64,000 nucleotides of DNA, from positions 310,001-374,000 of the forward strand of contig NZ_VJVZ01000003.1 of the NCBI RefSeq assembly GCF_007097145.1. Reading direction: 5' to 3'. The stretch comes from Flavobacterium zepuense (GTDB lineage: Bacteria > Bacteroidota > Bacteroidia > Flavobacteriales > Flavobacteriaceae). The translations under genes and the position numbers were made by a program. This document shows, one piece after another, positions 52,270 through 59,388 of this stretch (its first letter is position 1; each line of letters opens with the position of its first letter). A model generated the notes under the pieces. It did no database searches and was not told the DNA's origin. It saw nothing but the letters and a program-made list of their open reading frames with translations.

Positions 52270-53622
52270 TTATAAATTATCCGGCAAGTAAATATTAAAG
52301 TTCGCGCCGCTAAACTCGGCACCGTTGGCTTTTATATAGCCGTTGTGGTTGCTTACGATCTTTTTAACGATGGTAAGGCCTATACCGGTACCCATTTGCA
52401 CATCAGTACTATGCAGGCGCTGAAAAAGGTTGAAAATCTTTTCGCTATACTTGTTATTAAACCCCATCCCGTTGTCGGATACGCTAATGCGCGTGTAACC
52501 CATATTTTTTTGTAATTCTGCAATGCCAAATTCACGGCCGGTATTGTAGCCGGTAGTAATGTTTATAACCGGCGAAACATCTTCCCTGCTAAATTTTAAG
52601 GCATTAGAGAACAAGTTATAAAGTAACTGCGTAAACTGAAACGGTATCACACTAATCTCTGCCTCGCAGTTGCAAACCACCACAGCACCTTTTTGCTGGA
52701 TTTCCTCATTTAGGTCGGCTACCACTTCATGCACCACTTTTTGCAGCGAAATGCTTTCAAAAACCCTGTCGGTACTTGTAGTGCGGGAATAGGCCAGCAG
52801 GTCGCGTATAAGGGCGCTCATGCGCGATGTACTCTTTTGTATCTTGGTAAAATATTCCTTTCCCTGGCCAGACAGGCTGCCGAATTCTTTTTCCAGTATC
52901 AAAGAGCAAAATATCTGTATTTTACGCAGCGGCTCCTGTAAATCATGACTGGATATATAGCTAAACGAGCGCAGCTCCTCATTCATGCGTTCCAGTTCGG
53001 CATTCTGGGCTTCAATTTCGTTAAGCCTGTCATACATATGCTCTTCAAGCTGTTTTTCAAGGCCTTTACCATATACATCAAGCTCAAAATTTTTATGCTC
53101 CAGCTCTTTTGTAGCCTGTGCAAGCCGCTTGTTGGTTTTCCTTAGGTTAAGCAACGTAATAGTCTGGCGCGATAGTATTTGCAGTGCGTCAAGCTGATCG
53201 CTAGTAAGCACACGTGGTTTAGTATCAATAATACAAACGGTGCCCAGCCCAAAGCCGTCATCGCTAACCAGCGGTATACCCGCATAAAAAACAATGTTGG
53301 GGTCGCCCGTTACAAGCGGGTTATCTTTAAAACGTATATCAATTCTCGAATCTTCTACAATAAACGGCTGATGTTTTGTTTGTATGGCGTGCGAGCAAAA
53401 TGAATGCTCACGGGCGGTTTCGCTAACGGACAGTCCGCGCGCCGACTTGAACCATTGCCTGTCCTGGTCTACAAAACTTATTAGTGCAATGGGAGCCTCA
53501 CAAATTATCGAAGCCATCTTTGTTATATCGTCATAATCAGTTTCCGAAAAGGTATCCAGTATACCGAAACTCCTTAAATTTAATAACCGTTCCCTTTCTT
53601 CAGTTAAATTAGCTGTAACCAT
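52270..53622 (-). CDS. Soluble GAF-domain sensor histidine kinase
   Basis: A 450-residue cytoplasmic kinase. GAF domain at about 22-160 (ISFVDQDRQWFKSARGL, REHSFCSHAIQT, FYAGIPLVSDDGFGLGTVCIID), coiled coil at about 163-218, H-box SYISSHDLQEPLRK with His226 (the HDLQEPLR form of phytochrome-like kinases), N-box LYNLFSNALKFS, G1 DNGMGF and G2 GTGIGLTIVKKIVSNHNG. No chromophore Cys pattern was recognised. No response regulator is adjacent, so it is an orphan. An SHD-Q-type H-box and no membrane helix imply a cytoplasmic signal. Confidence 0.92.
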   Translation of the reverse strand: MVTANLTEERERLLNLRSFGILDTFSETDYDDITKMASIICEAPIALISFVDQDRQWFKSARGLSVSETAREHSFCSHAIQTKHQPFIVEDSRIDIRFKDNPLVTGDPNIVFYAGIPLVSDDGFGLGTVCIIDTKPRVLTSDQLDALQILSRQTITLLNLRKTNKRLAQATKELEHKNFELDVYGKGLEKQLEEHMYDRLNEIEAQNAELERMNEELRSFSYISSHDLQEPLRKIQIFCSLILEKEFGSLSGQGKEYFTKIQKSTSRMSALIRDLLAYSRTTSTDRVFESISLQKVVHEVVADLNEEIQQKGAVVVCNCEAEISVIPFQFTQLLYNLFSNALKFSREDVSPVINITTGYNTGREFGIAELQKNMGYTRISVSDNGMGFNNKYSEKIFNLFQRLHSTDVQMGTGIGLTIVKKIVSNHNGYIKANGAEFSGANFNIYLPDNL

Positions 53623-53759
53623 TCTTATGTGATCATTAAATTTTGGCTAAATATAGGTGTTTATTTAAATTATAATTACCAACTAAATGTTAACTTGGCT
53701 TATAACTTAACACCTATTTTATTAAAATTTATTATATTTAATACTACAAATATCCGATC

Positions 53760-54137
53760 ATGAATACTGTTGCTTACTTTGAAATTCAGGCTACTGATGT
53801 ACCTAAAGCCGTAGCTTTTTACCGCGCCGCCTTTAACTGGGATTTTGTAAAGGAGGAATACTTTCCCATAGAATATTATCGCATAGAAACGCCGGGCATG
53901 TATGGCGGTGTATTAAAGCGCCCTGTGCCGCCTCCCCCTATGGGTACGGGTACCAACGCCTTTACCTGCTCTATACAAGTAGAAAATTTTGATGCCACAG
54001 CACAGATTATAATGGATAATGGCGGACAAGTAGCCATGCCTAAATTTGCCGTACCGGGCAGGTGCTGGCAGGGTTATTTTTTAGATGTTGACAATAATGT
54101 ATTCGGTATCTTTGAGGTAGATGCCGATGCAAGGTAA
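53760..54137 (+). CDS. VOC-superfamily (glyoxalase/dioxygenase fold) protein
   Basis: A 125-residue two-module VOC protein: VAYFEIQATDVPKAVAFYRAAFNWDF (4-29) and a second half ending DVDNNVFGIFEVD. Metal-site candidates are a Glu in YFEIQ and in GIFEVD. Such short proteins are often annotated glyoxalase/bleomycin resistance or dioxygenase; the actual substrate is unknown. It stands alone, divergent from the GAF kinase. Confidence 0.85.
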   Translation: MNTVAYFEIQATDVPKAVAFYRAAFNWDFVKEEYFPIEYYRIETPGMYGGVLKRPVPPPPMGTGTNAFTCSIQVENFDATAQIIMDNGGQVAMPKFAVPGRCWQGYFLDVDNNVFGIFEVDADAR

Positions 54138-54197
54138 GTTGGCAATCGCTACGCCTGATTTACAATAATAACCGTAAAATGTAGTTTATCATTTCAT

Positions 54198-54205
54198 TAC
54201 TTTTG
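54198..54205 (+). promoter_or_regulatory. -7 element TACTTTTG for the TPM gene
   Basis: A perfect TAnnTTTG box 17 bp before the ATG at 54223. No clear -33 box. Confidence 0.5.
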
Positions 54206-54222
54206 CAATCTATTTAAACTAC

Positions 54223-54741
54223 ATGAAACTACACAAGCAACTGCTGTCCTTACTATTGTTCTTTTTTACTCTTACCATTTTTGCACAATCAACCGAAAAA
54301 CCTTTTTGGGAAGCGTTCCCCAAGCCGGATAAATGGGTAACCGATTACGAGGATATTTTTACCGATAACCAGGAACTGGCGCTTATAGAAATGGTTACAG
54401 CTTATGAAAAAAAGACCGGGGTAAGCATTATCATCGTAACATTAAATTCGCCTAAAGGACTTGATCAAATCACAGTTGACATTGCCACACAATGGCTTGC
54501 ACCAAAAAAAGTGGTTGATAATTCTATACTTATAGCCATATCTAAAGGGATGCACCGCATGCGCATACAAAACGGCAACAAAATAAAAGAAACCATTAGC
54601 GATGCCGAAACTAAGGACATAATTAACAATGTTTTTGTACCGGAGTTTCAAAAAAACAACTATTATGAGGCTACGTCTAACGGTATTATGGCAATCAGCA
54701 AACAGCTAAAGCATTTGGAAAAACCGGTTACTGATAAGTAG
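54223..54741 (+). CDS. TPM-domain protein (TLP18.3/Psb32/MOLO-1 fold)
   Basis: A 172-residue exported protein: a signal peptide (MKLHKQLLSLLLFFFTLTIF, cut after AQ at about 22) and a TPM domain with WVTDYEDIFTDNQELALIEMV, GVSIIIVTLNS, DNSILIAISKGMHRMRIQNG and DIINNVFVPEFQKNNYYEA. The C-terminal Gly-rich tail and membrane helix of larger TPM proteins are missing, so it should be periplasmic and soluble. The domain is thought to aid repair or assembly of membrane complexes; no specific role here. Confidence 0.85.
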   Translation: MKLHKQLLSLLLFFFTLTIFAQSTEKPFWEAFPKPDKWVTDYEDIFTDNQELALIEMVTAYEKKTGVSIIIVTLNSPKGLDQITVDIATQWLAPKKVVDNSILIAISKGMHRMRIQNGNKIKETISDAETKDIINNVFVPEFQKNNYYEATSNGIMAISKQLKHLEKPVTDK

Positions 54742-54768
54742 TTGAAAGACGTTTTAGAATAGCTGTTC

Positions 54769-54834
54769 CCTTTCGACCGCAGGGAGGAATATCTCTTATT
54801 TAACATTGAGATTTCCCCACTTCACTGCGTTGGA
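54769..54834. repeat. REP-like inverted repeat between convergent genes
   Basis: TTTCGACCGCAGGGAGGAAT then ATCTC faces GAGATTTCCCC then ACTTCACTGCGTTGGA, an imperfect inverted repeat around a TTATTTAACATT loop. It resembles widespread Bacteroidota intergenic repeats and fills the gap between the TPM gene and the thioredoxin-like gene. Confidence 0.55.
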
Positions 54835-54852
54835 TTACTAATAAGAGCTTAA

Positions 54853-55407
54853 TTACTTTAACAGCGGCTCAATCCTGCTTTTAACCATATCACTGTCGTC
54901 TTTCCAGTCACCGGGGTTATCTTTATAGTTGGTAACCATAATCACTTTACCTTCTGCATTCAGCACAATATACTTAGAAAAATCATCTATGTTTTCAAAC
55001 TGTGGCGGGGTAATTTCGGTAACAAACTTTTTGTTGCGTTTATTGGTTTTATCGCCATATACCGCATCTTTTAAGACCGCGATCTTAATGTTTTCATCCA
55101 GTTTTTGTAAATAATCAACAGCTCCGGTAATCTTCTCGCTGGTTTGCGGATCAACCAGCAGCACATAAAACTCCATATCATAGTCTTTAGACAGTTTAAT
55201 GGCAGTAGGCAAATGCAGGCGGCACGGTTCGCACCAAATGCCAAAGGTGTAAAACAGGGTGTTTTTTTTACCCGACTTTTGCGCCAGTTTGTAAATATCG
55301 TTACTATCAACAGTGGTAATATTTACATTTTTAGGTTCGGTTTTTGTTTGCTGCGCATTTACGTATATAGAACATACAAAGGCAAATAGTAGTAAAAATC
55401 GTTTCAT
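54853..55407 (-). CDS. Secreted thioredoxin-fold protein
   Basis: A 184-residue exported protein with a signal peptide (to about residue 18, IYVNA) and a thioredoxin fold. The active-site motif WCEPC (58-62, Cys59 and Cys62) is followed by RLHLPTAIKLSKDY, resembling TlpA/ResA-type proteins of the periplasm. The later part (VTEITPPQFENIDDFSKYIVLN) holds the cis-Pro region. It could reduce disulfides of exported proteins or act in cytochrome c maturation; no partner is adjacent. Confidence 0.88.
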   Translation of the reverse strand: MKRFLLLFAFVCSIYVNAQQTKTEPKNVNITTVDSNDIYKLAQKSGKKNTLFYTFGIWCEPCRLHLPTAIKLSKDYDMEFYVLLVDPQTSEKITGAVDYLQKLDENIKIAVLKDAVYGDKTNKRNKKFVTEITPPQFENIDDFSKYIVLNAEGKVIMVTNYKDNPGDWKDDSDMVKSRIEPLLK

Positions 55408-55498
55408 GGTTATTGGTTTTATTATATAGACGCTTAAAATTACACAATGGTTGCACGCCTATGTTAAAAATCATAAGGCCACCCCATAAAAATAACCA

Positions 55499-55527
55499 TA
55501 AAAAAACTGCCTTATCACTAAGGCAGT
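55499..55527 (-). terminator. Intrinsic terminator
   Basis: Minus strand: ACTGCCTT-agtgat-AAGGCAGT followed by a T7 run, 28 nt after the stop codon of the gene at 55555-55926. Confidence 0.88.
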
Positions 55528-55554
55528 CCGGAATATGGTATAAAATAAGAGGTG

Positions 55555-55926
55555 TTAATTAAAATTAGCCTCAATCATTTCTACAAATTTTTCATCGCTC
55601 ATTTTGTTCGATGTGCTTTCTTTAGCGACGGCATTTTTATACTGCGGCGTTTCCGACAGGTATTTAATAAACTGCTCCTGGGCATCGCCCGTACCGGTTA
55701 TGTGTATGGCATCTACGTTTTGCATAAAGGCAGTAATTTCTTTAAAAAATTTTTGCCTAAGCGTAATTTCATGGTTGTTAGCGGCATTTTCGCTGCTGTT
55801 ACCTTCAGCACCCTCATTAGTGGCATGGCCCAGTACAATAAATTTTCCTTCAGTTACATCTTCCCTGCCCACTACGGTTGCATGGTGCGAATCCATCCAT
55901 ACACCAAATTGTTTTTTCCCTGACAT
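55555..55926 (-). CDS. Uncharacterized protein (release-factor-like fold suspected)
   Basis: A 123-residue soluble protein beginning KKQFGVWMDSHHATVVGRED, with HITGTGDAQEQFIKYLSETPQYKN in the second half. This pattern recurs in Bacteroidota proteins of unknown function and recalls the eRF1 domain-2-like host-attachment/VLRF1 family (strand, then GxGxA/DAQ loop, then helix), but this is an inference from pattern. On the minus strand a TACCTTTA box (55944-55951) with TTG 18 bp upstream could be its promoter. It ends at a strong terminator and is monocistronic. Confidence 0.7.
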   Translation of the reverse strand: MSGKKQFGVWMDSHHATVVGREDVTEGKFIVLGHATNEGAEGNSSENAANNHEITLRQKFFKEITAFMQNVDAIHITGTGDAQEQFIKYLSETPQYKNAVAKESTSNKMSDEKFVEMIEANFN

Positions 55927-56073
55927 ATATTTTGTTATTTTCTTAAAGGTACTGTAATTGGCGGGTGGCCAACCTCATATTGGGTTAAGATTGTGATTAA
56001 ATATAAATTACGCACAGGTTAAAAATTACACAAAACACTGCGCTATTTGCTGCCGAAATAGTATTTTCAACAC

Positions 56074-56829
56074 ATGAAAACCACCTCTGAAGATAAGACC
56101 TTAGGCACCGTAACCGAATTTACAATTAACGCCCCGCAACTGGGCCGCGACAAAACCATTTGGGTGTACCTGCCTTATAATTATAACGATACTGCACAAA
56201 GCTTCCCTGTAATTTACATGCACGACGGGCAAAATGTTTTTAACCATACCGAATCGCCTAAGCGTGAATGGTTTGTGGAGGACAAACTTAACGACCTGCA
56301 TTCGGAGGCTATAATAATAGGGATAGAACACGGCGGCATTAATCGCCGTATAGATGAGATGACGCCTTATAAAAACGAAAAATATGGTGGCGGCCATGCC
56401 GATGATTACCTTGATTTTATTGTAAATACACTTAAGCCGTATGTAGATGAGAACTATAGGACGCTATCGGATACAAAAAACACCACGATATTTGGCAGTT
56501 CGGTTGGCGGGTTAATATCGTTTTATGCGCTGTTAAAGTTCCCCAACGTGTTTGGCAATGCCGGGGTGTTTTCGCCGTCGTTTTGGTTTAGCGAAGAGAT
56601 CTTCACCCTGATGGAAACCGTAAAGCACATAGAAGGCCGCATATACTTTATGGCGGGCGACCATGAAAGCCAGGCCATGCTGCCCGATTTAGAGCAGATG
56701 GAGCAATTGGTTTTAGAGCGCGTAACTACCAAAGAACAGGTGCATAAAAAAATAGTGCATAACGGCCACCACAACGAAAAGCTGTGGCGAAAGGAATTTA
56801 GCGATGCCTACAGCTGGCTAATGGATTAA
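56074..56829 (+). CDS. Cytoplasmic esterase (esterase-D/Fes-type alpha/beta hydrolase)
   Basis: A 251-residue hydrolase of the putative-esterase group: WVYLPYNYN (30-38), IYMHDGQNVF (47-56), nucleophile elbow GSSVGG with Ser143, acid probably in MAGDHES, and base His in NGHHNEKLW. No signal peptide. It is paralogous to the secreted esterase at 57288-58106; both share the HDGQN, EHGG, MTPYKNE or LTPYKNE and GVFSPSFWF segments. It might act on carbohydrate or siderophore esters. Its stop codon abuts the stop of the convergent TerB-like gene. Confidence 0.88.
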   Translation: MKTTSEDKTLGTVTEFTINAPQLGRDKTIWVYLPYNYNDTAQSFPVIYMHDGQNVFNHTESPKREWFVEDKLNDLHSEAIIIGIEHGGINRRIDEMTPYKNEKYGGGHADDYLDFIVNTLKPYVDENYRTLSDTKNTTIFGSSVGGLISFYALLKFPNVFGNAGVFSPSFWFSEEIFTLMETVKHIEGRIYFMAGDHESQAMLPDLEQMEQLVLERVTTKEQVHKKIVHNGHHNEKLWRKEFSDAYSWLMD

Positions 56830-57231
56830 TTAATTCTGCTGTGCCCTGAACAAAGCCAATAGCACCTCCGGGTCGATAAGCCCTGTAGGCGATCGTTGCA
56901 TCTCTACAAGTACGCTTTTCATGGCAAAAGGGCTCAGGCCCATATTAATACCCATTTCGCGTATGGCCTTTTGCTCATTGCTGTGTAAAACGCCGTCGGC
57001 CTGCATTAGCAGTGCCAGCCTGTAAAATTGCAGTATGCGCTCATGTTCGGTTTTTAGTACCTTTTTAGGCGCAGGATGTTTAAATAGTTCTTTAAAGGCA
57101 GTGGTTTCCACACGAAGCTGCTCTGCCACGATACTCAAAAAACGGTATTCGCGTTCGTGTACCTCGCCATCTATTTTTGCAAAAGCGATCATTTCAGACA
57201 ATAAACTCAGCTTTTCTTCGTATGTATTCAT
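56830..57231 (-). CDS. TerB-like helical protein
   Basis: A 133-residue all-helical protein of the tellurite-resistance TerB fold: LLSEMIAFAKIDGEVHEREYRFL (10-32) and LLMQADGVLHSNEQKAI in the second half, each with the acidic Asp-Gly loop typical of TerB-type metal-binding helices. Role unknown; TerB folds often work in stress or membrane-associated chemistry, but no ter genes are near. It is embedded, in opposite orientation, between two paralogous esterase genes. Confidence 0.78.
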   Translation of the reverse strand: MNTYEEKLSLLSEMIAFAKIDGEVHEREYRFLSIVAEQLRVETTAFKELFKHPAPKKVLKTEHERILQFYRLALLMQADGVLHSNEQKAIREMGINMGLSPFAMKSVLVEMQRSPTGLIDPEVLLALFRAQQN

Positions 57232-57287
57232 ATCGGCACTATTTTTCGCTAAAATATCTTATTTGGCCTAAAAAAACAAACCATTTT

Positions 57288-58106
57288 ATGAAACCTTACT
57301 TGTTTTTATTTTTTGCGGTGCTAACAGTGGCGGGTGGAAAGGCTCAGCAAAAAACGGTATCGCCTAATGTTAGCTCCTATAGCCTTTTGGCTCATGAGCT
57401 TAACACATCTAAAAAAATATGGGTGTACCTGCCGTATAATTACAATAAAACATCTAAAAGCTACCCGGTTGTGTACATGCACGACGGGCAAAACCTGTTT
57501 GATAAAACCACTTCTTTTGCAGGCGAATGGCGCGTAGATGAAACGTTGGACAGCCTTAAGGTCGAGGTTATTGTGGTTGGGATAGAGCACGGCGGCGATG
57601 AACGTACCAAAGAGCTTACTCCTTACAAGAATGAGCAATATGGCGGCGGCGGCGCTGATGTGTACCTCGACTTTATAATGAATACCCTTAAACCGGATAT
57701 TGATAAACGTTACCGCACTAAAAAAGACCGCGAAAACACGGCGCTCTTTGGCAGTTCATTGGGTGGGCTGGTTTCGTATTACGCGCTTATCAATTACCCC
57801 GATACCTTTGGCAAAGCAGGAGTGTTTTCCCCTTCCTTTTGGTTTACCAAAGATATTTTTGAGCTTACCGAGTATGTAGACCATATTGATGCTAAAATAT
57901 ACTTTATGGCGGGCGATAAGGAGAGTAAGGATATGGTACCCGACCTGAACCGTATGTACCAGCTGGTGCGTAAAAAAGACCGCAAGCCTAACCGGTTAAA
58001 GAAAAAAATCGTGCCCGGCGGCAATCATAACGAGGCGCTTTGGTCACGCGAATTTGCCGAGGCCATTACATGGCTCATGGCCGAAGAAAAGCAAATAGGT
58101 AAGTGA
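57288..58106 (+). CDS. Secreted esterase, paralogue of the preceding esterase
   Basis: A 272-residue exported hydrolase; I place the start at the ATG at 57288-57290, which gives a clean signal peptide (MKPYLFLFFAVLTVAGGKAQ). Catalytic motifs match the cytoplasmic paralogue: VVYMHDGQNLF (61-71), GSSLGG with Ser157, MAGDKES, and GGNHNEALW for His. The two genes are separated only by the opposed TerB-like gene, so they likely arose by local duplication followed by a change of location (signal gained or lost). Confidence 0.87.
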   Translation: MKPYLFLFFAVLTVAGGKAQQKTVSPNVSSYSLLAHELNTSKKIWVYLPYNYNKTSKSYPVVYMHDGQNLFDKTTSFAGEWRVDETLDSLKVEVIVVGIEHGGDERTKELTPYKNEQYGGGGADVYLDFIMNTLKPDIDKRYRTKKDRENTALFGSSLGGLVSYYALINYPDTFGKAGVFSPSFWFTKDIFELTEYVDHIDAKIYFMAGDKESKDMVPDLNRMYQLVRKKDRKPNRLKKKIVPGGNHNEALWSREFAEAITWLMAEEKQIGK

Positions 58107-58118
58107 TTGATAAAACAC

Positions 58119-58126
58119 TATCTTTG
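58119..58126 (+). promoter_or_regulatory. -7 element TATCTTTG for the DUF1456 gene
   Basis: A perfect TAnnTTTG box 14 bp before the ATG at 58141; the 5' UTR would be very short. Confidence 0.55.
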
Positions 58127-58140
58127 CCAAAATATTATTT

Positions 58141-58599
58141 ATGAATAACAACGACGTTTTTAAAAAATTACGTGTAGCATTGCAGCTTCGCGACGACCAG
58201 ATCGTACAAATATTAGAACTTGTAGATTTTAGGATCTCTAAGGCAGAGCTGGGCGCTTTCTTTCGCAATGCAGACCACCCTAACTATATGGAGTGTGGCG
58301 ACCAGGTATTGCGTAATTTTTTAAACGGGCTTGTAATTCACCTTCGTGGCACTAAAGATAACCCTACCAATGCCATGGATGTTATTGAGAAAAACAAAGA
58401 AGCCGTTAAAAATCAGCCGTTTATCAGCACAGAAAAATCAGCGTCATCTAAAGGCGCACCTGCCCCAAGGCCAAAGGCTGCTAACAAGCCTGCCGCTAAA
58501 AAAGGCCCCTCTCAAAACAAAAAATTCGACAAAACTAAAAAACCGGCACCTGTTGTAGAGCAGGTTAAGTTTAACAACGGCAAGAATAAAAAAGGATAA
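58141..58599 (+). CDS. DUF1456 (YehS-like) protein with basic tail
   Basis: A 152-residue protein. Residues 1-75 hold the DUF1456 helices (DVFKKLRVALQLRDDQIVQILELVDFRISKAELGAFFRN-type, MECGDQVLRNFLNGLVIHLRG). The E. coli YehS has two such repeats; here the C-terminal part (about 95-152) is instead an Ala/Lys/Pro-rich, strongly basic tail (AAKKGPSQNKKFDKTKK) suggesting nucleic-acid binding. Function unknown. It is 13 bp before the DUF4269 gene on the same strand. Confidence 0.82.
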   Translation: MNNNDVFKKLRVALQLRDDQIVQILELVDFRISKAELGAFFRNADHPNYMECGDQVLRNFLNGLVIHLRGTKDNPTNAMDVIEKNKEAVKNQPFISTEKSASSKGAPAPRPKAANKPAAKKGPSQNKKFDKTKKPAPVVEQVKFNNGKNKKG

Positions 58600-58612
58600 C
58601 CCCTTCTTTTTT

Positions 58613-59137
58613 GTGGATACGTTTACAACCCTACACTACCTTGCAAAAGGCAGCACCATGCAGCGCGAAGCATTTACGGTGCTGACCCGCCATAACATTA
58701 TGCCGCTGCTTGGTGGCTATACACCTATGCTTGCCGGTACGTTTCCGCTTGATATTGCGGTTAAGGGCAGCGACCTTGATATTTTATGCTACTGGCAGGA
58801 TGCTGAAGTTTTTAAGCAGGATGTAACCCGACATTTTTCGGGTTTTAATGGCTTCACGCTTAGGGAAGCCATCATCAACAATCAAAAAAGCATCATTGCC
58901 AATTTTTTTGCCGATGGTTTGGAAGTCGAAATTTTTGGGCAAAATATTCCGGTAAAGGAGCAATTGGGCTACAGCCACATGGTTATAGAATACAAGATCT
59001 TACAGCAAAAAGGCGATGATTTTAAAAACAAAATCATTGCCCTTAAGCAATCCGGCCTAAAAACCGAACCCGCTTTTGCTCAATTATTAGGCCTTAATGG
59101 CAATCCTTATCTCGCGCTTTTAGAATATGTGCTGTAA
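58613..59137 (+). CDS. DUF4269 protein (nucleotidyltransferase-like)
   Basis: A 174-residue protein starting at a GTG codon (58613-58615), which fits the family N-terminus better than the next Met at residue 16. The central motif AGTFPLDIAVKGSDLDILCYW recalls the GS-x-DxD active site of nucleotidyltransferases, with a later VEIFGQNIPVKEQ. DUF4269 family membership is by pattern; the activity is inferred. It is coupled to the DUF1456 gene upstream, with a 13-bp gap. Confidence 0.8.
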   Translation: MDTFTTLHYLAKGSTMQREAFTVLTRHNIMPLLGGYTPMLAGTFPLDIAVKGSDLDILCYWQDAEVFKQDVTRHFSGFNGFTLREAIINNQKSIIANFFADGLEVEIFGQNIPVKEQLGYSHMVIEYKILQQKGDDFKNKIIALKQSGLKTEPAFAQLLGLNGNPYLALLEYVL

Positions 59138-59349
59138 CAATTAAAATGCGTTAAATCCCCGCCTGTGCCATTCGGGCAGGCGCGATTGCCTGCATCCGCG
59201 TTCCTTATCTGCAAGTAAAATTCCAAGAATAAAAATCGGTAATATTTTATAACAATAGTTACGATACCCATAAAACAGCCCTAATAAAATGTTAAGTAAC
59301 ATTTTATAAACCCCCTTTAAAATAAGGCTTTTGTAACTTTACATAAATA

Positions 59350-59375
59350 GCCTGTACGGGCTACACCCCGCAGGC
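59350..59375. promoter_or_regulatory. Hairpin in the otsA leader
   Basis: GCCTG / CAGGC outer stem and CGGG / CCCG inner stem, 13 bp before the trehalose gene ATG. It shares the TGTACGG...CCG core of the units at 12698 and 35434. TAACTTTA at 59334-59341 is a near -7 box; if used, the hairpin sits at the extreme 5' end of the mRNA. Confidence 0.45.
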
Positions 59376-59388
59376 GAAAAAGCCATAC

